Source: Rhizobium tibeticum (lineage in GTDB: Bacteria > Pseudomonadota > Alphaproteobacteria > Rhizobiales > Rhizobiaceae). Taken from it: a stretch of DNA of 64,000 nucleotides. This document shows positions 1 to 8,349 of this stretch, in pieces. Each line of letters begins with the position of its first letter. Position 1 is the first letter of the stretch. The stretch lies in NCBI RefSeq assembly GCF_900110205.1, contig NZ_FOCV01000026.1:1-64000 (forward strand). The letters run 5' to 3'. A model generated the notes under the pieces. It saw only the letters and a program-made list of their open reading frames with translations. It made no database searches and was not told where the DNA came from. The translations under genes were made by a program, and so were the position numbers.

Positions 1-1
1 C

Positions 2-268
2 CACCGGCCAAGGTTCACCAGGATCGATGACCAGGCCTTTGATCCATTCGATTGGGACCTCTGCTTTCTGCTGGGAACACACTACGCGCCGAGGCTTTGG
101 CAGCCCGTCCTTCAAGGTCATGCCGTCACTGGGGATATCATCGCGCCCATCCGCAAGCTCGGCGACGCAAAACACAAAGCAACCCGCCAGGATGCTGCTG
201 ACGTCGCTGAAGCACTTGTCAATATCCGAACCTACTTCATGCCGAAGCGGGCAAAGCAGAAGTTCTGA
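2..268 (+). CDS. hypothetical protein, C-terminal part (gene enters from the left edge)
   Basis: An open frame runs from the first bases of the window for 88 codons to a TGA at 266-268, with no convincing start inside. The translation has balanced composition, including an aromatic run (FDPFDWDLCFLLG) and a lysine-rich tail ending KRAKQKF, and looks more protein-like than the competing frames over the same stretch. I do not recognise the family. It lies in the accessory island, so it may belong to the same mobile element as the genes that follow. Only the C-terminal part is visible, so length and start cannot be judged. Confidence 0.5.
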   Translation, partial: HRPRFTRIDDQAFDPFDWDLCFLLGTHYAPRLWQPVLQGHAVTGDIIAPIRKLGDAKHKATRQDAADVAEALVNIRTYFMPKRAKQKF

Positions 269-531
269 CAAAGGGTGCTATTGCGAAACCGTCAACGCCG
301 AAAGCGGTGGGCTGTTCGTCGCGCTCACGTTCGAGTTTCCCGGTATCTCTTCATTACGACCCCGATTCTTCGAACGGTTGAGTTCAATCATACCGCAGCA
401 AAAAAGGAGCCCCCGCTGTCGCGGTTGCGAGGGCCGAGTCGAGAGTTGACCTTGAAGGGTTTCAATTCTCAAGGCCATTTCTCAACGCTCGAAACTGCTA
501 TTCGTTCCCGCTCGCGCAGGTGGCAAAGCCC

Positions 532-810
532 CTACCGGCAGTGCAATTGCTTCACCTTTTCGTAGGTCCCTTCCACCATCCGAGACGCCTCGCGTGCCGT
601 CGGTGCCCATCCGTGGTGGGGCAAGATGGTTAGTCGCTGCCAGGGTATGTGGTTGATGGCCCAGATCCACTGCCCTCTTTTCGGGCTGGTACGATCCTCC
701 AAGATCCGGCCGAACTGCAAATCCTCATCCCACGCGGCAAAGTCCTGGTGACCTTCCCCCGGCCAGGTCTCGCGCCATTTGTATTTCGGTCGGTATTCGG
801 TGGCGGTCAT
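532..810 (-). CDS. small hypothetical protein
   Basis: This 92-residue protein starts at the ATG read from 810 and is rich in tryptophan and charged residues (WRETWPGEG, WAINHIPWQRL, HHGWAP). Such composition is unusual for a chance frame and suggests a folded soluble protein without signal peptide or membrane helix. No strong ribosome-binding site precedes it. It is divergent from the ATP-dependent DNA ligase at 857 with only about 46 bp between the two starts, so they may share a control region. I do not recognise a named domain. The function is unknown. Confidence 0.6.
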   Translation of the reverse strand: MTATEYRPKYKWRETWPGEGHQDFAAWDEDLQFGRILEDRTSPKRGQWIWAINHIPWQRLTILPHHGWAPTAREASRMVEGTYEKVKQLHCR

Positions 811-856
811 GTCAAATTGATTATCTTTTTTAAGCTTCGCCTGCTGTAATTATCTG

Positions 857-1906
857 ATGGCAAAGTCTCCGCCTTCCAAGCCCCTTGTTGCAGACGACAG
901 GCCGCTTCGCACGCGACCGCGAAAGCCGCGCGATCCGTCGCAGCCGCGCCTGCCCCTAGATCCGATGCCCGCCCGCATCGAGCCCTGCTTGGCACTTTTA
1001 AAGCCGAGGCCGCCGATCGGCCCTGATTGGATTTACGAGATCAAATGGGACGGCTATCGCATCGCCGTCCATCTCAACAATGGCAACGTCCGCATTCTCA
1101 CGCGCGGCGGTCACGATTGGACGCATCGTTTCCCCGCGATCGAGGCTGACGCCAAACGCCTCGGAGTGGGTTCGGCCATCCTTGATGGGGAAGCCGTCGT
1201 GCTTGACGAGCAGGGCCGTCCGAACTTCGGCCAGCTTCAGCAATCGCTCGGAGGTCGCGGCGGAAAGCTCAACTCCGGTGCTTCCATCATGTTCGCGTTC
1301 GATCTTCTGTATTTCGACGGTCACGATATTCGGAGCCTCGAACTCACTGCCCGTCGATACTTCCTCCGATCGCTCCTGAAGGATGCGCAGGGTTCTATCC
1401 GCCTCTCCGAAGATATCGAAGGAGACGGTCGCGAGATCTTCGCCGCCGCCTGCGCGCACGGGTTGGAAGGCGTCATCGCGAAATACAAGGATAGCCCTTA
1501 TCGATCGGGCAGGTTGGGCGAGTGGGTGAAGGTCAAATGCGTCCAGAGCGACAGCTTCATGATCGTCGGCTACGAGCATTCGCTTTCGGCGAGGGCGGGG
1601 ATCGGTAGCCTGTTGCTAGCGGCCCGCAAGGGGAACGACTGGATCTATGTCGGCTCCGTCGGGACTGGCTTCAACGAGCGCAATGCAGAATATCTCCGGA
1701 AGACGCTCGATAGGATCAAGCGCAAGACGCCACCCGTCGAGTATGGGGGTCGGCGCAAAAACCTCGTGTGGGTTCAGCCAACGCTTATTGCTGAGATCGA
1801 ATATCGCGCCTGGACGCATGACGGAAAGTTACGGCATGCCTCATATAAAGGCCTTCGAGAGGTACAGGATAACGCTGGTGTTTATGAAATCGTGCCAGGT
1901 CCGTGA
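857..1906 (+). CDS. ATP-dependent DNA ligase, LigD-ligase type, stand-alone
   Basis: Seals nicks in DNA using ATP through a lysine-AMP intermediate. The 349-residue protein has the adenylation motif KWDGYR with the catalytic lysine at residue 63, a downstream LDGEAVV motif, the EGVIAK motif and WVKVK near residue 225, then an OB-fold half (residues about 230-345) containing the VGSVGTGF stretch typical of LigD-like ligases. A basic, proline-rich leader of about 35 residues precedes the catalytic domain. There is no polymerase or phosphoesterase domain and no Ku gene in the window, so this is a ligase-only form such as rhizobia and their plasmids often carry in extra copies. It sits in the accessory island. 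A role in non-homologous end joining is inference. Confidence 0.9.
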   Translation: MAKSPPSKPLVADDRPLRTRPRKPRDPSQPRLPLDPMPARIEPCLALLKPRPPIGPDWIYEIKWDGYRIAVHLNNGNVRILTRGGHDWTHRFPAIEADAKRLGVGSAILDGEAVVLDEQGRPNFGQLQQSLGGRGGKLNSGASIMFAFDLLYFDGHDIRSLELTARRYFLRSLLKDAQGSIRLSEDIEGDGREIFAAACAHGLEGVIAKYKDSPYRSGRLGEWVKVKCVQSDSFMIVGYEHSLSARAGIGSLLLAARKGNDWIYVGSVGTGFNERNAEYLRKTLDRIKRKTPPVEYGGRRKNLVWVQPTLIAEIEYRAWTHDGKLRHASYKGLREVQDNAGVYEIVPGP

Positions 1907-2015
1907 GACATCGCGCGCGAAAAGCATAATGATCAGGCGAACTGTCGCTGTGCCTCACAATTTCGCAAGACTATGATTTTGTTCGCTTGCCGTACTCCGG
2001 CATGGGGCGCCATCG

Positions 2016-2414
2016 TCATTCCTCGTTTTCATCTTCGGCTTCTAGCTTGTTCCATTCCTCGACGAAGACGTCGGTGATCCAGTAATTCTTTCCGTGAAGA
2101 TACCTAAAATATCTTTGCCGGAAGGCAGCCATCGAGGTCTCGAATTGGACCATCGTCAAAACAGCGTCGCTCAGCTGAGGTAGCGCCTCATCATCTAGCA
2201 GCTCGAGGTATTTTCCTGTTGGCTCGTCTTTGAGAATCCCGAGCATGTCCGTCAAAACGCGGTTAACGATCTTGACCTTGCCGGCGCTCATTGTCGCCTC
2301 TGGCTTTTTTCGGCAGAGCTCTCGAACTTCTTTGAGAACACCCTCAAATATCTGGCTTGTCGACCCGTAGATATCCACGGCCTCATCGGATGTGACGTAG
2401 TCGAAGTCGGTCAC
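2016..2414 (-). CDS. small helical protein, paralogue of its upstream neighbour (cassette gene 3)
   Basis: This 132-residue acidic protein is the last gene of a three-gene operon. Its start overlaps the stop of the gene at 2411-2800 by 4 bp (ATGA), so translation is probably coupled. It is predicted mostly helical with no signal peptide. It aligns with the preceding protein over about 75 residues: KKPE against KKSP, KVKIVNRVL against KLKLVNKVI, and DDEALPQLSDAVLTM against EEEALPSNSDVTMIL. The two therefore arose by duplication. It ends in a strongly acidic tail (EAEDENEE). The DNA looks lower in GC than the backbone, pointing to transfer. The family is not recognised; in context it may be a partner or regulator of the nuclease-like protein upstream. 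Confidence 0.75.
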   Translation of the reverse strand: MTDFDYVTSDEAVDIYGSTSQIFEGVLKEVRELCRKKPEATMSAGKVKIVNRVLTDMLGILKDEPTGKYLELLDDEALPQLSDAVLTMVQFETSMAAFRQRYFRYLHGKNYWITDVFVEEWNKLEAEDENEE

Positions 2415-2800
2415 TTCTTTACTCCTCCAACCTTTGTAGGTGGCTTCGCATCAATGTCGGTTGGCTTGCCGTCCACCAGATAACGCCAAGAATGCGCGTG
2501 GATGGCCACGTTGTCCGACCTAAACCGTTCTGCCTGCTCCATATATTGCGCGAGAATCATAGTGACGTCGCTATTGCTCGGCAAAGCCTCTTCCTCAAAC
2601 TGCTCGAAATGATCGAACGGTCTGTAGCGCCCCTGCAAGATGTCGTTTCCTGTGGCAATTACCTTATTCACCAGCTTAAGTTTGAATAAGTTCAGCCCAT
2701 CGTTCGGCGATTTCTTTGCGAGCTGGGTGATTTCGCTATGCATCCCCTCAAGCTGGACTATAAGCTTTTCAAGGCGTTCTACTTCTTCTCTCGTTTTCAT
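2411..2800 (-). CDS. small helical protein, paralogue of its downstream neighbour (cassette gene 2)
   Basis: This 129-residue protein begins 6 bp after the nuclease-like gene, with GAGGAA just before its ATG, and overlaps the next gene by 4 bp. The first 60 residues look like an amphipathic helical hairpin (VERLEKLIVQLEGMHSEI), followed by the block shared with the downstream paralogue (LKLVNKVI, then EEEALPSNSD). The C-terminus is basic and proline-rich (AKPPTKVGGVKK), unlike the acidic tail of its paralogue, so the pair could be electrostatically complementary. There is no enzymatic motif. The family is not recognised. Likely an accessory subunit of the operon's nuclease; this is inference from synteny alone. 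Confidence 0.75.
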   Translation of the reverse strand: MKTREEVERLEKLIVQLEGMHSEITQLAKKSPNDGLNLFKLKLVNKVIATGNDILQGRYRPFDHFEQFEEEALPSNSDVTMILAQYMEQAERFRSDNVAIHAHSWRYLVDGKPTDIDAKPPTKVGGVKK

Positions 2801-2806
2801 AGTTCC

Positions 2807-4177
2807 TCACGGGCACTTCGATCTGAATTCACTATATTTTTTCACGATCACGTCTAGCGGATCGCGCTGTTTGCTCTCAAAGAGTTCCACCATCTGAGCA
2901 AGGTCTGCGTCAGTGATAGTTACAATGGCTTTGCGCTGGCCTGACCAAAGGTCAATCGTCCGCGACATCTCAGCCTTCTTAAGTGGATTTCTAGTTATGA
3001 AGAGACCAAACCGGCCCAATTCTTCAGCTAAGTATCGGTTGAGCTGGTCGACATGAATCCGCTCAACTGCTGCAACGTTTTTTAGCTCCATCGTTATCTG
3101 ACGAGACCCGTACGTCGCGAACATATCCTGAAGAAATGGTGTCGAGGCAGTGTTGTAGAAGATCAGATCGCGGATACTGACGCCGCTGTCGGTTCGTGCT
3201 TGTTCCTGCGCAAAATCTAGCTTTGGGTAGAACAGTGACGGCAACAGTTGGCCTACAAGTGCCTCGTACTTCCTGTCAGCGTTTTCATCTTTTCCGGTAG
3301 GCAGCTTCTGGATTGCTGAGAACTTCTTCTTGGCGGAGGTCACCGGGATCTGTGAAAAAAGTGGATCATTTTTGCAGTCCTCAAACGATAGTTCTTTTGC
3401 GGAAATGTAGGTGTCAACCGCGCCATAATTGTCGCGGTTGTATTCCAAGACTTCGACCCGGGTCAGCTCTTCGCCCTTGTGAGCTATGTTGTCTTGTGGG
3501 CAGTAGCTCTGGAAATAGTCGTCGTAGTTAAGCCACGGTACAAAGCGTAGCCAACGCTTCGGTACAAATATTAAGGGGCTACCATCGATGGGATTTAACG
3601 GCAGTTCAACCTTTTGGACCTCGAATTGGTTCTTTCTGTAGTTGTAGACGTTTTTCACGTCGACCAATTGGCGCTGAAGTCCAAGTTTTTGGCACTGTTG
3701 GATGGTAAAATCGATCAGGAACGATTTCAAAAAGTTGCAGCTGATGTCGCTGATTCTGTCTTTAGAGATGCCGTCAACAAAAAGCTGGATCTCCTCGAAG
3801 TGTCTAAAGCCTGCCTGACTGTAGCGGGGCACTTGCTCAAACAGAGAAAGGATTTCTTTCGCTTTTGCGGGCCCGATACGCTTGCCGGTACGAGTTGCCG
3901 ATGTGCCAAGCCCGACTTCATCGCATTCTGAGGCGGCGATGAGGGCCGCCATAGCCTCATGCTCCTTTCCCTTCTGGGCGAGATGACCCAAGTGATTGAA
4001 AGCATTCACCAAGCTCGTGTGAAGTGCGTTGTCTTGATGAGAAGGTGAGCGCCACAAAAGGAACGGATCAAGATATAAGGGAACGTCCTCGTCTAGGAAC
4101 GGAATAGCAAAATCAAGTTCCGCTTGAGAACTCAGAATTCCATAGTGATCGGTAAGGCGCGGTCTTATCAATGGCAT
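2807..4177 (-). CDS. putative PD-(D/E)XK nuclease-like protein (cassette gene 1)
   Basis: First gene of the three-gene cassette. The frame is open to 4216 (GTG, 469 residues), but the Shine-Dalgarno-like AAGGAG there abuts the GTG, so I prefer the ATG at 4177 (MPLIRPRLTDHYG, 456 residues). Numbered from 4216, the C-terminal third carries a pattern typical of Mrr-like nucleases: a glutamate in a helix (RKYEALVG, E318), an aspartate on a strand (IRDLIFY, D350), ELK (E377, K379), then HVDQLNRYL giving QxxxY (Q391, Y395). The N-terminal 300 residues match nothing I recognise and may bind a target or sense a trigger. There is no methyltransferase or helicase motif. Its place beside a restriction-modification gene suggests defence. 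Fold assignment is from motif spacing only. Confidence 0.7.
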   Translation of the reverse strand: MPLIRPRLTDHYGILSSQAELDFAIPFLDEDVPLYLDPFLLWRSPSHQDNALHTSLVNAFNHLGHLAQKGKEHEAMAALIAASECDEVGLGTSATRTGKRIGPAKAKEILSLFEQVPRYSQAGFRHFEEIQLFVDGISKDRISDISCNFLKSFLIDFTIQQCQKLGLQRQLVDVKNVYNYRKNQFEVQKVELPLNPIDGSPLIFVPKRWLRFVPWLNYDDYFQSYCPQDNIAHKGEELTRVEVLEYNRDNYGAVDTYISAKELSFEDCKNDPLFSQIPVTSAKKKFSAIQKLPTGKDENADRKYEALVGQLLPSLFYPKLDFAQEQARTDSGVSIRDLIFYNTASTPFLQDMFATYGSRQITMELKNVAAVERIHVDQLNRYLAEELGRFGLFITRNPLKKAEMSRTIDLWSGQRKAIVTITDADLAQMVELFESKQRDPLDVIVKKYSEFRSKCP

Positions 4178-4216
4178 TTGGATGAACGGACTTAGCTGGA
4201 CTTTGATCGCCTGCAC

Positions 4217-4549
4217 TCTCCTTACAAACGGAAAATAGTCAATACTTCAGATTCTAATGCAAGTTGCGCAAGACCCTTGCCGCCGGAAAGCCTCAGAGGC
4301 TGTTTCAAAGGATGGCCTGTCGTGGCCTTGTTTGCTCTGGCGGACCGTTTAGGTGGACAGAAGTGGAACAGGCGCGAACAAACGTCCTGCCCTGTGCCGG
4401 CATTGTTGGGTTTTTTGGAAGACATCGCCGTTCGGGACGTGGGGCACTCATCTCAGAATTGGGATAGCACAAAGTCTTCTTGCTCGTCCCACTTGTATCT
4501 TTGATGCGGTCAAATACGGTGGCGCCCAGTACGCTTCGGGGGGGCAGCG
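4217..4549. other. intergenic region between divergent defence-type genes
   Basis: About 330 bp separate the nuclease cassette (leftward) from the membrane-anchored protein gene (rightward). Short frames exist on both strands but have basic, low-complexity translations without ribosome-binding sites, so I call no gene. The region must hold the two divergent promoters. I see no obvious inverted repeat long enough to name as an operator. Confidence 0.5.
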
Positions 4550-5260
4550 ATGTATCAAGACTGTAGTACTGTGGTGGAAATCGCGCGTCTCTTAAAGGAG
4601 ACGCCGTGGCTGGAGTGGGCGCGTGCGATTTTCGACCTTGTGAAAGGCGTCGCGTGGCCAGCGACGCTTCTGGCGGCTGCGCTTCTTTTCAGAGATCAAA
4701 TCCGTGAGAAGATCCGCGATTTGCGCAAAGCCGGCCCTACAGGCGCGGAATTTGATCCTGCGCAGTCGCATGCGCCGGCAACAGAGCCTAGCACTGAGAT
4801 TACGACAATCTCGCCCACTACGGTGACGCCCACTGGAGGCGGAGAGACGATTGTCCATAGCTTTTCGACTATAACCACCGTCGGAAATCAGCTTTTGCAG
4901 CAGGTCGAAGGGTTGCCGCTTGAACAGCGGGTGACTGTACTTGTCAGCCGGTTAGCTGAAGCACGTGTGATCTCACAATTTGAGTTCATTTGGGGCCTTA
5001 TATTCCAGTCGCAGATCACCTTCCTACGCAGGCTAAGTGTCGTGCCGATGGTGCGTTCGGAAGCAATGGCATTTTATGAGGAAAACGCCCGAAGCAAGTT
5101 TACGGAGTTGGCTGAGTGGGACTTCGATAAGTGGGCAAAGTTTCTTTTCAACCAAGCATTGATCGAGGAGGCAGGATCCAATATCGCTATTACGGGTCCT
5201 GGTCGAGATTTCATAACTTGGGTGGATCTTGCTAAGGCCACGCTCGGGCGCAGTTTCTAG
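4550..5260 (+). CDS. hypothetical membrane-anchored protein with winged-helix-like C-terminus
   Basis: This 236-residue protein has an N-terminal amphipathic part and one hydrophobic segment (about residues 33-48, GVAWPATLLAAALLF) followed by a basic stretch (RDQIREKIRDLRK), which suggests a cytoplasmic body behind one membrane anchor. A serine/threonine/proline linker (about 65-110) leads to a helical C-terminal domain. Its end (WAKFLFNQALIEEAG, then ITGPGRDFITWV) resembles the last helix and wing of winged-helix proteins. The gene lies between the nuclease cassette and the MmeI-like enzyme, has the same AT-richer look, and is read in the opposite direction to the cassette. No family is recognised. 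A sensor or effector role in defence is only a guess from position. Confidence 0.7.
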   Translation: MYQDCSTVVEIARLLKETPWLEWARAIFDLVKGVAWPATLLAAALLFRDQIREKIRDLRKAGPTGAEFDPAQSHAPATEPSTEITTISPTTVTPTGGGETIVHSFSTITTVGNQLLQQVEGLPLEQRVTVLVSRLAEARVISQFEFIWGLIFQSQITFLRRLSVVPMVRSEAMAFYEENARSKFTELAEWDFDKWAKFLFNQALIEEAGSNIAITGPGRDFITWVDLAKATLGRSF

Positions 5261-5424
5261 CGGCTAAAGCGGCTGGGCCCTTTTCCAAAAACATGTCGGT
5301 CGCTCACGGGCCTCTCTGGAAAGAATAGATGCCATGCGAGATGATTGCTGCGTGCCCCCGATCTGCTACTAAGATGTCGAATATCATCGGGGGATCACAC
5401 GCCCCATACTTTGCTCTGGATAAC

Positions 5425-8349
5425 ATGACGCCTCACGAATTTCTGACAAAATGGCGCGCCAACGAACTGAAGGAACGCTCAGCCTCGCAGAGTCACTTCA
5501 ACGATCTGTGCAAGTTGCTCGGCATCCTCGACCCTGTCACAACCGACCCAACCGGGGAATGGTTTACCTTCGAGAAGGGGGCGACCAAAACAAGCGGCGG
5601 CGAGGGCTGGGCCGATGTCTGGCGCAAGGGATGTTTCGCCTGGGAATATAAGGGGCGCCACGCCAACCTCGACAAGGCCAATGCCCAGCTGCTGCAATAT
5701 GCCGTGGCGCTGGAGAACCCGCCGCTGCTGATCGTGTCCGACATGGCCCGGATCGTCATCCGGACCAATTGGACCAACAGCGTTCAGGAAAAACACGAGT
5801 TCGCGCTTGAGGATCTCGTTGACGGCGCGGTGCGCGACCGGATCAAGGCAGCCTTCGTCGATCCCGAAGCGTTCCGGCCCAAGAAGTCGCGGCAGGAGCT
5901 GACCGAGGAGACCGCCGCGGAGTTCGCCGGGTTGGCGCAGCGGCTGCGCGAGCGCGGCCACGAGGCGCACCAAGTGGCGCATTTCGTCAACCGGCTGGTG
6001 TTCTGTATGTTTGCCGAGGATGTTGGGCTGTTGCCCGACAATCTATTCACGAAGATGCTGGAGGTGAGCCGGCGAAATCCGGCCGAGTTCTCGCAAAACG
6101 CCGCGACGCTGTTCGGCGCGATGGCGCGCCCGGGTGGCAAAGTGGGCTTCACTGCGATCGAATGGTTCAACGGCGGCCTGTTCGAGGACGATGCCGTGCT
6201 GCCGATGGACGCGGACGACATCGACCAGCTGCTGCGTGCGGCCCGGCGCGACTGGTCGCAGATCGACCCGTCGATCCTCGGCACGCTGTTCGAGCGCGGG
6301 CTTGATCCCGCCAAGCGCAGTCAGTTGGGCGCGCACTACACCGATCGCGACAAGATCATGATGATCGTGCGGCCGGTGATCATCGAACAGCTGGAAGCTG
6401 AATGGGCCGAAGCGCTGGCGCGCATGGCCGCGCTGGTGGACAACGCGCCACGGCAGACAAAGGAGAAGCTGCTGCGCGGTGCCGAGCTCGGCAAACGCAC
6501 GCGCGCGCTTGCCGAGGCGACCGCGATCCACGAGACCTTCGTAGAGCGGCTGGCGAACTTCCGCGTGCTCGATCCCGCCTGCGGATCGGGCAACTTTCTT
6601 TATGTTGCGCTGCGTGCGCTCAAGGACATCGAGCATCGCGCAAACCTCGACGCCGAGGCGCTCGGACTGCCGCGCGGCTTCCCGCGGGTTGGCCCCGAAT
6701 GCGTCCTAGGGATCGAGCTAAATCCCTATGCCGCCGAGCTGGCACGGGTCTCGGTATGGATCGGTGAAATCCAGTGGATGCGCCGAAACGGCTTCGATGC
6801 GGCAAAGAACCCGATCCTGCGGCCGTTGGACACGATCGAGTGCCGAGACGCGGTGCTGAGCGACGATGGCGCAAAGACGGAATGGCCCGAAGCGGACGTG
6901 GTGATCGGCAATCCACCCTTCCTGGGCAATAAGAAGATGATCGCCGAGCTGGGCGAGGACTATACCCGCGCGCTGCGAAAGGCGTGGCCGGAGGTGTCCG
7001 GCGGGGTTGATCTCGTCTGCTACTGGTTCGCTAAGGCTTGGGCTATGATGGGTAGCGGGCGGCTACAACGCGCGGGGCTAGTCACTACCAACAGCATTAG
7101 AGGCGGTGCAAATCGAGAAGTGCTCAAGCCGGTCGTCGAGCATGGCCGCATCTTCGACGCATGGAGCGACGAAGAGTGGACCGTCGACGGTGCGTCGGTG
7201 CGCGTGTCGCTCGTATGCTTCACCCAGCAAGGTGAAGGAACAGCTGCGCTCAACGGGAAGCAGGTCAATAAGGTTCATGCCGACCTGACGGGACAGAGTG
7301 GCGGAACCGATCTCACGTCAGCTGACCGCCTTCCGCAAAATCGCAACGTCGCGTTCCAAGGTCCGGTGAAAGTTGGACCATTTGACGTTGAAGGTGATCT
7401 CGCTCGAAGGTGGCTGCAGATGCCAGTGAACCCGAATGGACGATCTAACGGCGACGTAGTTCGACCGTTATTGAACGGCATGGACATTACTCGGCGTACG
7501 TCCGACCGATGGATCGTTGATTTTGGTTCGGCAACTGAGGCTGAGTCGGCCATGTATGAGGCGCCGTTCGAGCACATTCTTGCAACGGTAAAGCCGTTAA
7601 GAGATGAAAACCGTAGAGATAGGCGGCGGTTGCTCTGGTGGCAGCACGGCGAAACGGTACCCGGCATCAAGCGAACGATAGCAGGCCGAAGTCGGGCAAT
7701 CTTTACCCCAAGGGTGGCTAAGCACCGACTTTTTGTTTGGGCTGGGCCCACGGTTGTTCCCGATTCCGCCGTGGTCATCGTAGCCCGCGACGACGATACC
7801 AGCTTCGGGATCCTCCACTCGCGCTTCCACGAACTGTGGTCGCTGCGCATGGGCACGTTCCTCGGAGTGGGCAACGATCCGCGCTATACGCCCTCGACCA
7901 CTTTCGAGACCTTCCCTTTCCCCGAAGGCCTGACGCCCGCCATCCCCGCTTCCGATTATGCCGCGGATCCACGCGCGCAGGCGATCGCCGCTGCGGCGGC
8001 GAGGCTCAACGAACTGCGCGAGAATTGGCTCAATCCCGCCGATTTGGTGGTGCGCGAGCCCGAAGTCGTGCCCGGCTATCCCGACCGCATCCTGTCGAAG
8101 GACGAGGATGCAGCGAAGGAGCTCAGGAAGCGCACGCTCACCAATCTCTACAATGTCCGGCCGCGATGGCTGGCCAATGCCCATGCGGCGCTCGATGCCG
8201 CGGTGGCCGATGCCTATGGTTGGGGTGACGACTGGCGCGCGGGGCTGACCGATGAAGAGATCCTGGCTCGCCTGTTTCGCTTAAACCAGCAGCGTGCTTC
8301 CACTAGTCGAACTGACATCCCCTCACCAGTCGTTCCAGCGGAAAGCTGA
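5425..8349 (+). CDS. MmeI-type (Type IIL) restriction-modification enzyme, single chain
   Basis: One polypeptide that both cuts and methylates DNA. I choose the ATG at 5425 (MTPHEFLTKWRANELKERSASQ), the usual beginning of this family; the frame is open upstream to an ATG at 5329. The protein has 974 residues. The N-terminal nuclease domain shows D64 then E74-Y75-K76, a PD-(D/E)XK core. A helical spacer follows, then an adenine-methyltransferase domain with motif I DPACGSGNF (from D383) and catalytic NPPF (from N496), then a target-recognition region (about 620-830) and a C-terminal helical domain. All parts appear intact. In known members one TRD sets both cutting and protective methylation, so no separate methyltransferase is needed. 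GC resembles the backbone, unlike the cassette to its left. Confidence 0.92.
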   Translation: MTPHEFLTKWRANELKERSASQSHFNDLCKLLGILDPVTTDPTGEWFTFEKGATKTSGGEGWADVWRKGCFAWEYKGRHANLDKANAQLLQYAVALENPPLLIVSDMARIVIRTNWTNSVQEKHEFALEDLVDGAVRDRIKAAFVDPEAFRPKKSRQELTEETAAEFAGLAQRLRERGHEAHQVAHFVNRLVFCMFAEDVGLLPDNLFTKMLEVSRRNPAEFSQNAATLFGAMARPGGKVGFTAIEWFNGGLFEDDAVLPMDADDIDQLLRAARRDWSQIDPSILGTLFERGLDPAKRSQLGAHYTDRDKIMMIVRPVIIEQLEAEWAEALARMAALVDNAPRQTKEKLLRGAELGKRTRALAEATAIHETFVERLANFRVLDPACGSGNFLYVALRALKDIEHRANLDAEALGLPRGFPRVGPECVLGIELNPYAAELARVSVWIGEIQWMRRNGFDAAKNPILRPLDTIECRDAVLSDDGAKTEWPEADVVIGNPPFLGNKKMIAELGEDYTRALRKAWPEVSGGVDLVCYWFAKAWAMMGSGRLQRAGLVTTNSIRGGANREVLKPVVEHGRIFDAWSDEEWTVDGASVRVSLVCFTQQGEGTAALNGKQVNKVHADLTGQSGGTDLTSADRLPQNRNVAFQGPVKVGPFDVEGDLARRWLQMPVNPNGRSNGDVVRPLLNGMDITRRTSDRWIVDFGSATEAESAMYEAPFEHILATVKPLRDENRRDRRRLLWWQHGETVPGIKRTIAGRSRAIFTPRVAKHRLFVWAGPTVVPDSAVVIVARDDDTSFGILHSRFHELWSLRMGTFLGVGNDPRYTPSTTFETFPFPEGLTPAIPASDYAADPRAQAIAAAAARLNELRENWLNPADLVVREPEVVPGYPDRILSKDEDAAKELRKRTLTNLYNVRPRWLANAHAALDAAVADAYGWGDDWRAGLTDEEILARLFRLNQQRASTSRTDIPSPVVPAES

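Noticed and set aside
4222..4425. Small minus-strand gene upstream of the nuclease cassette
   Set aside because: Basic, low-complexity translation with no ribosome-binding site; overlapping short frames on the other strand are equally poor.
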